The notes beneath the pieces are model-generated. The model saw nothing but the letters and a program-made list of their open reading frames with translations. It did no database searches and was not told the DNA's origin. 64,000 nt of DNA from Acidovorax sp. 1608163 (GTDB lineage Bacteria; Pseudomonadota; Gammaproteobacteria; Burkholderiales; Burkholderiaceae_C): contig NZ_CP033069.1 in assembly GCF_003669015.1 (NCBI RefSeq), forward strand, positions 1,739,001 to 1,803,000, in the 5' to 3' direction. Positions 16,665 through 24,428 of the stretch are shown piece after piece; the stretch's first letter is position 1, and the number at the start of each line of letters is the position of its first letter. The translations under genes were made by a program, and so were the position numbers.

Positions 16665-17672
16665 TCAACCCGCCATGGCTGCAGCGGTGGTGACTGCGTT
16701 GGCGCCGTTAGCACCTTGCTGTGGCGCGCAAAAAATGCAGCCCGCCCCAGCCTCTGCAGCCACAGGCGTGGCAGCACCCTCCGCATGGTTGCAGCAATGC
16801 TCCAGCCACCCGGCCACCAGCCGGTACACCGACAAATTGGTGCGGGCCGTGGGTGCGCACAGGTAGTAGCCCAGCGGGCTGTCAAAGCGGTCTTTCAGGG
16901 GCTCTACCAGAGTGCCTGCCTGCAGTTCGTCTTCCACCAGGCAGGTGGGCACTATGCCCACGCCAAAGCCTGAGACGGCGGCGCGGATGATGAGTGAGTA
17001 GAGGTTGAAGCCCGGCCCAAAGCGGCTGGCGCTGGTGTCCAGGCCGTTAGCCTCCATCCAGTCTTGCCATGCCAGGGGCACTTCGATGTGTTGCAGCAGC
17101 GTGGCGCGCATCAGGTCTTGCGGAGTGCGCAGGGGCAGGGCGTCGCGCAGTTGGGGGCTGCAGACGATGCTGGTCTCTTTGCCGATGAGGTAGCGCGCAT
17201 TGGCGCTGGGCCAGTTGCCGTAGCCGTACTGGATGGCGGCGTCAAACTCGTGCGGGGTCGCAAAGTCGTGCGCGTGCTGGTAGCGCACAAAGTTCAGCGA
17301 CACCTGCGGCAGCGTGCGCTTGAAGTGCCCCAGGCGTGGGAAGAGCCACTGCGCCGCAAACGTGGGCGGCACCGACAGGTTGAGCGAGCCGCCATCGCCC
17401 CCGTACGACATGAGCTGTGCCGTGGCGGATTCCAGCGCGGCCATGGCAGGGCGGGTGGCGTTGAGGTAGGTGGCGCCTGCCTCGGTCAGCTCTAGTCCCG
17501 TGGCTTTGCGGATGAAGAGCTTTTGGCCCAGGTAGTCCTCCAGCGCCGCAATGTGGCGGCTGATGGCGCTTTGCGTCACGCACAGCTCGCGCGCGGCCAT
17601 GGTGAAGGCTTGGTGCTTGGCGGCGGAGTGAAAGGCGTTCAGCTCCGAAATAGTGGGGCAGAGGCGGCGCAT
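16665..17672 (-). CDS. LysR-family transcriptional regulator
   Basis: A 335-residue LysR-type regulator. The N-terminal helix-turn-helix (AFTMAARELCVTQSAISRHIAALEDYLGQKLFIR, about 22-55) resembles the GcvA/AmpR branch. The C-terminal co-inducer domain carries LSVPPTFAAQWLFPRL and an alanine-rich tail. It is divergent from the amidohydrolase gene, with about 250 bases between starts including an inverted repeat at 17763. It is therefore the likely regulator of the amidohydrolase-transporter operon. The inducer is unknown. Confidence 0.92.
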   Translation of the reverse strand: MRRLCPTISELNAFHSAAKHQAFTMAARELCVTQSAISRHIAALEDYLGQKLFIRKATGLELTEAGATYLNATRPAMAALESATAQLMSYGGDGGSLNLSVPPTFAAQWLFPRLGHFKRTLPQVSLNFVRYQHAHDFATPHEFDAAIQYGYGNWPSANARYLIGKETSIVCSPQLRDALPLRTPQDLMRATLLQHIEVPLAWQDWMEANGLDTSASRFGPGFNLYSLIIRAAVSGFGVGIVPTCLVEDELQAGTLVEPLKDRFDSPLGYYLCAPTARTNLSVYRLVAGWLEHCCNHAEGAATPVAAEAGAGCIFCAPQQGANGANAVTTAAAMAG

Positions 17673-17762
17673 AGGGTTATCCCTTGGTATGAGTGATGCT
17701 CATGGGTGGGTGAGATTTTAGGCGTTGCGGCCAAGGGCAATTGGCCTGATAAATGCATCTTG

Positions 17763-17778
17763 TGACATATCGATGTCA
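17763..17778. promoter_or_regulatory. Inverted repeat, possible LysR operator
   Basis: TGACATATCGATGTCA is a perfect 16-base palindrome in the divergent promoter region. LysR regulators typically bind an interrupted dyad with T and A at its ends. The assignment rests on position and symmetry only. Confidence 0.5.
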
Positions 17779-17920
17779 TGGATTTACCTCTGAGAGATGG
17801 TGCACCGCACCAAGTTGAGGCTATGACATTCACCCCTGACACCCATGGCCTGCACTTTGCAGTGCCATGAGTATTCCGGAAGTCCTCCATCACGCTTCTG
17901 CCACCTTCTTGACCTTGCTC

Positions 17921-19153
17921 ATGACCACTTTGTTGATTGAAAACAGCCGCGTTCTGGATGTGCATGCCCTGACTTTGCGCACCGGCCTGTCCGTTCTGGT
18001 GCAGGACGGCCGCATTGCCGCCGTGGGGGCTGACTTGGTGGCCCCTGAAGGCGCCACAGTGCTGGACGCCCGCGGCATGACGCTCATGCCCGGCCTGATC
18101 GACTGCCACGTGCACGTGGTGGCGTCTTCGTTCAACCTGGGTGCCGTGGCCAAGATGCCCAACGTGTTCACCATGATGCGCTCGCTGCCCATCATGAAGG
18201 GCATGCTGGAGCGGGGCTTTACCACTGTGCGTGATGCGGGCGGCGCCGACTGGTCGCTGGCCGAGGCGGTGCGCACGGGGCTGGTGCAGGGGCCGCGCAT
18301 CTTCCCTGCGGGCAAGGCGCTGTCGCAAACGGGCGGGCATGCGGATTTCCGCCAGCGCAACGATGACCTGGATGTGTGTTCGTGCGCCTACAAGCTCGGC
18401 AACATCGGTCGCGTGGTCGATGGCGTGGATGCTTGCCGCCTGGCGGTGCGTGAAGAAATTCTGAAGGGCGCCACGCAGATCAAGGTGATGGCTTCGGGCG
18501 GCGTGGCCTCGCCCAACGACCCAATTGGCAACCTGGGCTATTCCGAGGCCGAGCTGCACGCCATTGTGGAAGAGGCATCCAATGCCAACACCTATGTCAT
18601 GGCCCACGCCTACACGCCCCGCGCCATCGCCCGTGCCGTGCGCTGCGGCGTGCGCACTATCGAGCACGGCAACCTGGTGGATGCGCCTACGGCAGAGTTC
18701 ATGGCCGAGATGGGGGCTTTCATGGTGCCCACGCTCATCACCTACGAGGGCCTGGCCAACGAGGGCGAGCGTTATGGCCTGCCTGCGGTGTCGATTGCCA
18801 AGATCGATTCGGTGCGCGGCCAGGGCAAGCAGGCCATCGAGATCCTGGCCAAGGCGGGCGTGAAGATGGGCCTGGGCAGCGACTTGCTGGCCGAGACGCA
18901 TTACCTGCAGTCGGACGAGTTGCGCTTGCGCGCGGAGATTCTGGGCAATGGCCCGGTGCTGCAGCAGGCCACGCTGATTGGCGCGGAGATTCTGGGCCAG
19001 CAAGGCCAGCTGGGCGAAGTCACGGTCGGTGCCATTGCCGACATCTTGCTGGTCGATGGCAACCCGTTGACCGACATCACCTGCCTGCTGAACCAGGGCG
19101 AGCGCATTCGCGCCATCGCCAAGGACGGCGTGTGGGTCAAGAACACCCTTTGA
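17921..19153 (+). CDS. Metal-dependent amidohydrolase (prolidase-like)
   Basis: A TIM-barrel amidohydrolase of about 410 residues. Metal and active-site motifs can be seen in order: DCHVHV, the carboxylated lysine in TQIKVMASGG, MAHAY, IEHGN and the terminal aspartate in LGSDLL. The KVMASGGVASPNDP pattern is typical of the group holding Xaa-Pro/Xaa-Arg dipeptidases and imidazolonepropionase-like enzymes, so a small peptide or N-acyl amino acid is the likely substrate. ATG 17921 matches the usual TLLIENSRVLD beginning; an in-frame ATG at 17867 would add 18 residues. No clear ribosome site supports either. It is followed 49 bases later by an amino acid-type receptor. Confidence 0.88.
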   Translation: MTTLLIENSRVLDVHALTLRTGLSVLVQDGRIAAVGADLVAPEGATVLDARGMTLMPGLIDCHVHVVASSFNLGAVAKMPNVFTMMRSLPIMKGMLERGFTTVRDAGGADWSLAEAVRTGLVQGPRIFPAGKALSQTGGHADFRQRNDDLDVCSCAYKLGNIGRVVDGVDACRLAVREEILKGATQIKVMASGGVASPNDPIGNLGYSEAELHAIVEEASNANTYVMAHAYTPRAIARAVRCGVRTIEHGNLVDAPTAEFMAEMGAFMVPTLITYEGLANEGERYGLPAVSIAKIDSVRGQGKQAIEILAKAGVKMGLGSDLLAETHYLQSDELRLRAEILGNGPVLQQATLIGAEILGQQGQLGEVTVGAIADILLVDGNPLTDITCLLNQGERIRAIAKDGVWVKNTL

Positions 19154-19202
19154 GTCCCTTTCACCCCCTCACCCCCATCCCACCCCCCTACCGGAGATCA
19201 CC

Positions 19203-20423
19203 ATGCAACGTAGAAATTTCGTCAAGCTCGGCGGCGCCGCTGCGGCTCTGCAGTTCCTTCCCTCCATCGGTTTCAGCCAGCAAGGTGAGGTGTTCCGCAT
19301 TGGCTCGCTCACGCCCATCACCGGCGCAGGCAGCCCCTACGGCCCGGGCATGCAGCAGGCCATCCGCCTGGCAGTGGATGAGGTCAATGCCGCGGGCGGC
19401 GCGGGTGGACGCAAGCTGGAGCTGTTCACCGAAGACGACCAGACCAAGCCCGACGCGGCCGTGCTGGCCGCCAAGAAGCTGATCGAGGTGAACAAGGTGC
19501 AGGCGGTGCTGGGCACCTGGGCCTCGGGCGTGACGCTGGCAGTGATGCCGCTGACGGATGCGGCAGGCATCATCCAGATGAACGTGTCGGGCGCGCCCGC
19601 CATTTCCACGCTGGACACCAAGGACCTGGTGTGGCGCTTTCAGGCCACCAACGACCGCTTTGGCGCGGCCTTTGCCGAGATCTGCGCCAAGCGCGGCTTC
19701 AAGCGCCCGGCCACGATGGCGTTCAACAACGCCTCGGGCCTGGGCAATGTCGAAGGCTTCACCAAGGTGTGGGAAAAGCGCGGCGGCAAGGTGGCCGCAC
19801 ACGTCACCTACGAGCCCAGCCGCCCCAGCTACCGCAGCGAGCTGCAGAAGATTCTGGCTGCCAAGCCCGATGTGATCGTGATGGGCTCGTACCTGCCCGA
19901 CACCACCATCATCCTGCGCGAGTGGTTCCAGTCTGGTGCCGACACCAAGTGGATCATCCCCGGCTGGGCGGCCAACCCCGACCTGGTGAAGGCCCTGGGC
20001 GCAGAGGTGTGCGAGGGCATCATTTCGGTGGACACGGTGTCCAACGAAAAGAGCGCTTCGTATGCCCAGTTTGACGCGGCCTTCACCAAGGCCACGGGCA
20101 AGGCGGCCTCCACCAACATTTACGCCGCCATGGCGTACGACATGGTGATATCGCTGGCGCTGGCCATGGAGGCTGCTGGCCCCAAGGCCACGGTAGAGCA
20201 GATCAACGCCAAGATGCGCGATGTCTCCAACGCCCCCGGCACGGCCGTGTTCACCTTTGCCGAAGGCAAGGCGCAACTGGCCAAAAAGGCCAAGGTGAAC
20301 TACGAAGGCGCATCGAGCAAGCTGGACTTTGACAAGGCGGGTGATGTGACGCCGGACTTTGGCGTGTTCATCATCGAAAAGGGCCAACTGGTGCGGCGCG
20401 ACGTGGTGTCCATCACGATGTGA
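19203..20423 (+). CDS. ABC transporter substrate-binding protein, branched-chain amino acid type
   Basis: A 406-residue periplasmic receptor of the Leu/Ile/Val-binding fold. The signal (MQRRNFVKLGGAAAALQFLP) has an RRNFVK Tat-like start. The mature N-terminus IGSLTPITGAGSPYGPGMQQ with AIRLAVDEVNAAGG is the family hallmark. It precedes two permeases and two ATPases in the same direction. Because an amidohydrolase heads the operon, the ligand may be an amide, peptide or heterocycle rather than leucine. A hairpin with a T-run follows, likely making this gene's message more abundant than the permeases'. Confidence 0.92.
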   Translation: MQRRNFVKLGGAAAALQFLPSIGFSQQGEVFRIGSLTPITGAGSPYGPGMQQAIRLAVDEVNAAGGAGGRKLELFTEDDQTKPDAAVLAAKKLIEVNKVQAVLGTWASGVTLAVMPLTDAAGIIQMNVSGAPAISTLDTKDLVWRFQATNDRFGAAFAEICAKRGFKRPATMAFNNASGLGNVEGFTKVWEKRGGKVAAHVTYEPSRPSYRSELQKILAAKPDVIVMGSYLPDTTIILREWFQSGADTKWIIPGWAANPDLVKALGAEVCEGIISVDTVSNEKSASYAQFDAAFTKATGKAASTNIYAAMAYDMVISLALAMEAAGPKATVEQINAKMRDVSNAPGTAVFTFAEGKAQLAKKAKVNYEGASSKLDFDKAGDVTPDFGVFIIEKGQLVRRDVVSITM

Positions 20424-20431
20424 CGGACCGC

Positions 20432-20472
20432 GCCCGGTGCGCCTGCCAGATGCAGGCCCCGGGCATTTTTTT
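20432..20472 (+). terminator. Intra-operon attenuator/terminator after the receptor gene
   Basis: Outer arms GCCCGG/CCGGGC and inner arms GCCTGC/GCAGGC form a GC-rich hairpin followed by AT7. It stands between the receptor gene and the first permease, where partial termination would raise the receptor-to-permease ratio. Confidence 0.75.
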
Positions 20473-20515
20473 GCGGCGCACAGCGCAGATGTGCATGGGA
20501 TGACGGAATGACGCA

Positions 20516-21391
20516 ATGACCTGGATCGACTTTGTAAACCTGCTGATCAACGGATTGATCGAAGGCCTGGTGGTGGCACTGCCTGCCCTGGCCATGACCC
20601 TGGTGATGGGCGTCAACCGCTTTCCCAACGCAGCCACGGGCGACATGCTCACCACCGGCGCCTACGCTGCCGTGGCGGTGCAGCTGTTGGGGGGCTGGCC
20701 GCTGTGGGCGGCGGCGCTCATCAGCATGGTGGTCACGGCCGTGGTGTCGGCAGGCTCGTACACGCTGATCTTTCGCAAGCTGGCCGGGCGGCCCATGGTG
20801 TCGTCCATGCTCGCGGCCATTGGGCTCGGGTTTTTGCTGCGCAGCCTGATCGGTTTTTTTGCCGGGCATGACCAGCGCACGTTTGACCTGCCCCTGGTGC
20901 GCGCCTGGAACTTTGGCGGCATTCGCGTGTTGCCCACCGACCTGGCCATTGCGGCGGTGGCCGCCGGTTGCCTGCTGGTGGTCTTTGTGCTGATCTACCG
21001 CACCAGCTTTGGCCGACAGCTGCGTGCCGTGGCTGACAGTGCCGACCTGGCGCGGGCCAGCGGCATTCGCGCCAATGGGTTGATGCTGAGCCTGTGGCTG
21101 TTGGTGGGCGCGTTGTCATCACTGGGTGGCGTGCTGCTGGGCATGAAGGCTGTGGTCAGCCCCGAGATGGGGTGGGAGAGCCTAATCCCCGCGTTTGCCG
21201 CCATGGTGCTGGGCGGCATCGGTAGCCCGGTGGGCGCGGTGCTGGGTGCGCTGCTGCTGTGTGTGGCGCAAGAGCTGGCGGTGCCACTGATGGGGCCGTC
21301 GTACAAGCTGGTGCTGTCGTTTGTGGTGTTGGCCCTGGTGCTGCTGGTACGCCCGGCCGGCATCATGGGCCGCGTGCAACTGGTGCGGTAA
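20516..21391 (+). CDS. livH: Branched-chain amino acid-type ABC permease LivH
   Basis: A 291-residue inner-membrane permease with about eight hydrophobic segments. Family marks include INGLIEGLVVALPALAMTLV at the N-terminus and GRQLRAVADSADLARASGI, the cytoplasmic coupling-loop region that contacts the ATPases. MVLGGIGSPVGAVLGALLL lies near the C-terminus. It is followed by livM 12 bases on. Confidence 0.92.
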   Translation: MTWIDFVNLLINGLIEGLVVALPALAMTLVMGVNRFPNAATGDMLTTGAYAAVAVQLLGGWPLWAAALISMVVTAVVSAGSYTLIFRKLAGRPMVSSMLAAIGLGFLLRSLIGFFAGHDQRTFDLPLVRAWNFGGIRVLPTDLAIAAVAAGCLLVVFVLIYRTSFGRQLRAVADSADLARASGIRANGLMLSLWLLVGALSSLGGVLLGMKAVVSPEMGWESLIPAFAAMVLGGIGSPVGAVLGALLLCVAQELAVPLMGPSYKLVLSFVVLALVLLVRPAGIMGRVQLVR

Positions 21392-21403
21392 GGAGTTCGA
21401 CCG

Positions 21404-22285
21404 ATGATTGCTTACCTGTGTGCCATTGGAATCGTTGCCCTTATTTACTGCCTGCTGGCGCTGGGCCTGAACCTGCAGTTCGGCCTGACCCGGCTGGTCA
21501 ATTTTGGCGTCGTGGCGTTCTTCGCCGTGGGCGCCTACACCTCGGGCCTGCTGGCGCTGCAAGGCGTGCCGCTGGTGCTGTGTTTTGTGGCGGCGGCTGT
21601 GCTCTCGGGCTTGCTGGCGCTGCCCATTGGGCTGCTGTCGCTGCGCTTGCGGGACGACTACCTGGCCATCGTGACGCTGGGCTTTTCGGAGGCGGTGCGC
21701 ATCTCCATTCAGCAAGAAAGCTGGCTGACCAAGGGCGTGCAGGGCTTGCCCGGCTTGCCCAAGCTGTTTGCGTCCTGGGGCAGTGGTGTGTCGGATATGG
21801 CGATTTTTGCCACGCTGCTGGCGGTGGTTGCTGTGGTGGCCTGGGGCACGGTGCGCCTGGCGGCCAGCCCGTTTGGGCGGCTGCTCAAGGCCATTGGCGA
21901 TGATGAGCCCGCGTTGTCGGCCCTGGGCAAGGACCCTGCCTGGTTCAAGGTGCAGGTGTTCATGCTGGGGGCGGCGCTGGCTGGCGTGGCGGGGGCGTTC
22001 TATGCGCACTTCATCACCTTCATCACGCCAGAGCAGTTCATCCCGCTCATCACGTTCTATGTGTGGATGGGACTGGTGATGGGCGGCTCGGGCACGGTGC
22101 GCGGCGCGGTGTTTGGCTCGCTGCTGCTCATGGTGTTTCTGGAGGGCTCGCGCTTTGCCAAGGACTGGGTGCCGGGCGTGTCAGAAGTTGGCATGGCCAG
22201 CCTGCGTTTGGCAGCGGTCGGCCTGGCGCTGATTCTGGTCACCCTGTACAAGCCCAACGGCCTATTTGGAGGCAAAACCCAATGA
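21404..22285 (+). CDS. livM: Branched-chain amino acid-type ABC permease LivM
   Basis: A 293-residue second permease subunit. It has the typical LALGLNLQFGLTRLVNFGVV N-terminal region, then LPIGLLSLRLRDDYLAIVTLGF and the coupling segment SPFGRLLKAIGDDEPALSALG. The C-terminus (LILVTLYKPNGLFG) matches the family. Its stop overlaps livG as ATGA. Confidence 0.92.
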   Translation: MIAYLCAIGIVALIYCLLALGLNLQFGLTRLVNFGVVAFFAVGAYTSGLLALQGVPLVLCFVAAAVLSGLLALPIGLLSLRLRDDYLAIVTLGFSEAVRISIQQESWLTKGVQGLPGLPKLFASWGSGVSDMAIFATLLAVVAVVAWGTVRLAASPFGRLLKAIGDDEPALSALGKDPAWFKVQVFMLGAALAGVAGAFYAHFITFITPEQFIPLITFYVWMGLVMGGSGTVRGAVFGSLLLMVFLEGSRFAKDWVPGVSEVGMASLRLAAVGLALILVTLYKPNGLFGGKTQ

Positions 22286-23052
22286 CCGCAACAACGATGC
22301 TGCAGGTGGAGGCCGTCACGCGGCAATTCGGGGGCTTCAAGGCGGTGGACGGTGTGTCACTGCAATTGAACGCAGGTGAGATTCTGGGCGTAGCAGGCAC
22401 CAACGGTGCGGGAAAGAGCACGCTGTTTGCCGCCATTGCCGGGCAGCAGCCAGCGGATGCAGGGCAGATCCACTTTGAGGGGCACGACATCACCCGCATG
22501 CCCCCCTACCGCCGCGCGCGGCTAGGGCTGGTGCGCACCTTTCAGATTCCGCGCGAGTTCAAGAGCCTCACGGTGCACGAGAACCTGATGGCGGCTGCCG
22601 CCAACCCGCAAGGGGAGCGGCTGGTGAATGCCTTCTTCCAGACGCGCAGCCTGCGCGAGCATGAGGCGCAGCTGTCTGCCAAGGCGGACCGCATCCTGCA
22701 GTTTTTGAACCTGGCGCGGGTGCGCGATGTGACGGCGGGGGGCTTGTCGGGCGGGCAGAAGAAGCTGGTGGAGCTGGGCCGGGTGCTGATGCTGGACCCG
22801 CGCTGCATCCTGCTCGACGAGCCGTTTGCCGGGGTGAACCCGGTGCTGATCGAAGAGATTTGTGACCGCGTGCGCGAGCTGAACGGGCAGGGCATTGCGT
22901 TCATCGTGATCGAGCACCACCTGCAGGCGCTCAAGGCCTTGTCGAACCGCATGATCGTGATGGACCGGGGCTCCATCCTGGCTGAGGGCGACCCGCACAC
23001 GGTGCTGGACGACCCGCGCGTGCAGGAAGCCTACATGGGAGGGGTGGTATGA
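22282..23052 (+). CDS. livG: Branched-chain amino acid-type ABC ATPase LivG
   Basis: A 256-residue ATPase. Walker A is GTNGAGKST (about 35-43), the signature is LSGGQKKLVELGR, Walker B is CILLDEPFAGVNP, and the switch histidine is in IVIEHH. The loop FKSLTVHENLM and the RTFQIPREF motif are typical of LivG rather than LivF. ATG 22282 overlaps the livM stop, and the end overlaps livF, so the subunits are translationally coupled. Confidence 0.94.
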   Translation: MTATTMLQVEAVTRQFGGFKAVDGVSLQLNAGEILGVAGTNGAGKSTLFAAIAGQQPADAGQIHFEGHDITRMPPYRRARLGLVRTFQIPREFKSLTVHENLMAAAANPQGERLVNAFFQTRSLREHEAQLSAKADRILQFLNLARVRDVTAGGLSGGQKKLVELGRVLMLDPRCILLDEPFAGVNPVLIEEICDRVRELNGQGIAFIVIEHHLQALKALSNRMIVMDRGSILAEGDPHTVLDDPRVQEAYMGGVV

Positions 23053-23762
23053 GCGGCGAAGACAACTTGCTGCAGATCGCGCAATTGCGCGGCGGGTATT
23101 CCGAGGTGGACATCATCCACGGCATTGACCTGACCGTGGCGCCGGGCGAGATCGTGACCATTGCAGGCACCAACGGTGCGGGCAAATCCACGTTGGTGAA
23201 GGCGCTGCTGGGCCTGTTGCCAAGGGTGGCGGGCACCATCCACCTGGGTGGGCGCGACATCACGGCCTTGTCGGCCGAAGACCGCTTTGACGCAGGGCTG
23301 GCCTACGTGCCGCAGGTGGCCAATGTGTTTCCGTCGCTCACCGTGCGCGAGAACCTGTTGGTGGTGCGCGGCGTGGCAAACATCAAGCGCCGCATGGACG
23401 AGGTGCTGGCCGACTTTCCGGCACTGGTGGAACGACTGCCTCAGCCCGCCAGCAACCTCTCGGGCGGCGAGCGCCAGCAGCTCGCCTTTGCGCGGGCCCT
23501 CATGCCATCGCCGCGCATCATGGTGCTGGACGAGCCCACGGCAGCGCTGGCGCCCTCGCTGGTCGGCAAGGTGTTTGACATGGTGCAAGAGCTGCCCGCC
23601 GCAGGCGTGGCGGTGCTGATGGTGGAGCAGCGCGCGCGCCAGGCGCTGCAGATCAGCCAGCAGGGCTACATCCTGGACCAGGGGCGGTGCGTGCTGCAGG
23701 GCCCCGCACACGGGCTGCTGGCCGATGAGCGCATGGCGCAGTTGTATCTGGGCAATCACTGA
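23049..23762 (+). CDS. livF: Branched-chain amino acid-type ABC ATPase LivF
   Basis: A 237-residue ATPase. Walker A is GTNGAGKST, the signature is LSGGERQQLAFARAL, and Walker B is IMVLDEPTAALAP. LAYVPQVANVFPSLTVRENL is the LivF-type Q-loop region. It closes the operon and is followed by a long bidirectional terminator. Confidence 0.94.
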   Translation: MSGEDNLLQIAQLRGGYSEVDIIHGIDLTVAPGEIVTIAGTNGAGKSTLVKALLGLLPRVAGTIHLGGRDITALSAEDRFDAGLAYVPQVANVFPSLTVRENLLVVRGVANIKRRMDEVLADFPALVERLPQPASNLSGGERQQLAFARALMPSPRIMVLDEPTAALAPSLVGKVFDMVQELPAAGVAVLMVEQRARQALQISQQGYILDQGRCVLQGPAHGLLADERMAQLYLGNH

Positions 23763-23789
23763 GCCGCCCGCAATCCAGTCGGCCATGAA

Positions 23790-23828
23790 AAACCCCGATA
23801 AGGCGTTGCGCCTTATCGGGGTTTGCTA
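23790..23828. terminator. Bidirectional terminator between livF and uspA
   Basis: A 16-bp perfect stem (23790-23805 with 23809-23824) with loop TTG, A-rich on the left and TTTG on the right. It serves the convergent livF and usp genes. Confidence 0.9.
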
Positions 23829-23875
23829 TTTATTTAATAGCTTGTAGCGCTTGGTTGATAAGCGCTAGAACCTGT
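23824..23875 (+). repeat. Two-hairpin dispersed repeat, copy 6
   Basis: GCTATTTATTTAATAGCTTG then TAGCGCTTGGTTGATAAGCG and CTAGAACC. It abuts the terminator and lies nine bases from the usp stop. Confidence 0.85.
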
Positions 23876-23883
23876 TTGGATGC

Positions 23884-24327
23884 TTAACGCAGCACCAGCA
23901 CAGGGATGTGCGAGTGTGTCAGCACATGCTGCGTTTCGCTGCCCAGCAGCAGGCGCTTGAGGCCCTTGCGGCCGTGCGATGCCATGACGATCAGGTCGCA
24001 CTTGTGCTTTTTGGCGGCAGCGATCACGGCCTCGGCCACCAGGTCGGACTTGGCGGTCACGGCTTTTACGGTCACGCCCTGGGCTTCGCCTTGGGTTTTG
24101 ACGGCGTCCACCATGGCTTGGGCGGCATCACCCCACTGGCCTTCGATGCGCTTGACGTCGCCAGCGTCCACCGGCATGCCACCTTCAAAGTAACTGCGTG
24201 GGTAGCGTGGGACGACCTTGAGGGCCACCACGGAGGCGCCCGTCAGTGCGGCGAGGGACAGGCCGCTTTCCACGGCCTTGTCGGACAAGGGCGAACCGTC
24301 AGTTGCGATCAGGATGCGTTTGTACAT
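23884..24327 (-). CDS. Universal stress protein (UspA family)
   Basis: A 147-residue UspA-fold protein. The N-terminal MYKRILIATDGSPLSDKAV and the ATP-binding motif near the C-terminus (GRKGLKRLLLGSETQHVLTH, matching G-2x-G-9x-G-S/T) mark an ATP-binding member. ATG 24327 has GAGGAG upstream; the longer frame to 24354 does not start as well. An FNR/Anr-type box lies centred 60 bases upstream and a TAAGCT hexamer fits a -10 site, so induction under low oxygen is likely, as known for Anr-controlled usp genes in other bacteria. Confidence 0.92.
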   Translation of the reverse strand: MYKRILIATDGSPLSDKAVESGLSLAALTGASVVALKVVPRYPRSYFEGGMPVDAGDVKRIEGQWGDAAQAMVDAVKTQGEAQGVTVKAVTAKSDLVAEAVIAAAKKHKCDLIVMASHGRKGLKRLLLGSETQHVLTHSHIPVLVLR

Positions 24328-24380
24328 GATGGGCTCCTCAAAGTGATGGAACAAGCTTAGGATGCATCATCTTTTGTGAC

Positions 24381-24394
24381 TTGATCCAGGTCAA
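24381..24394. promoter_or_regulatory. FNR/Anr-type box between usp and ccoI
   Basis: TTGATCCAGGTCAA matches the FNR consensus TTGAT-N4-ATCAA with one change. For the usp gene a box centred at -41.5 would put the transcript start near 24346, with TAAGCT as -10. For ccoI the same spacing would place the start at its ATG. Action on usp is therefore better supported. Confidence 0.75.
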
Positions 24395-24428
24395 TAGACA
24401 TGTCACGTTGCCCGGATAGGCTTGAACC

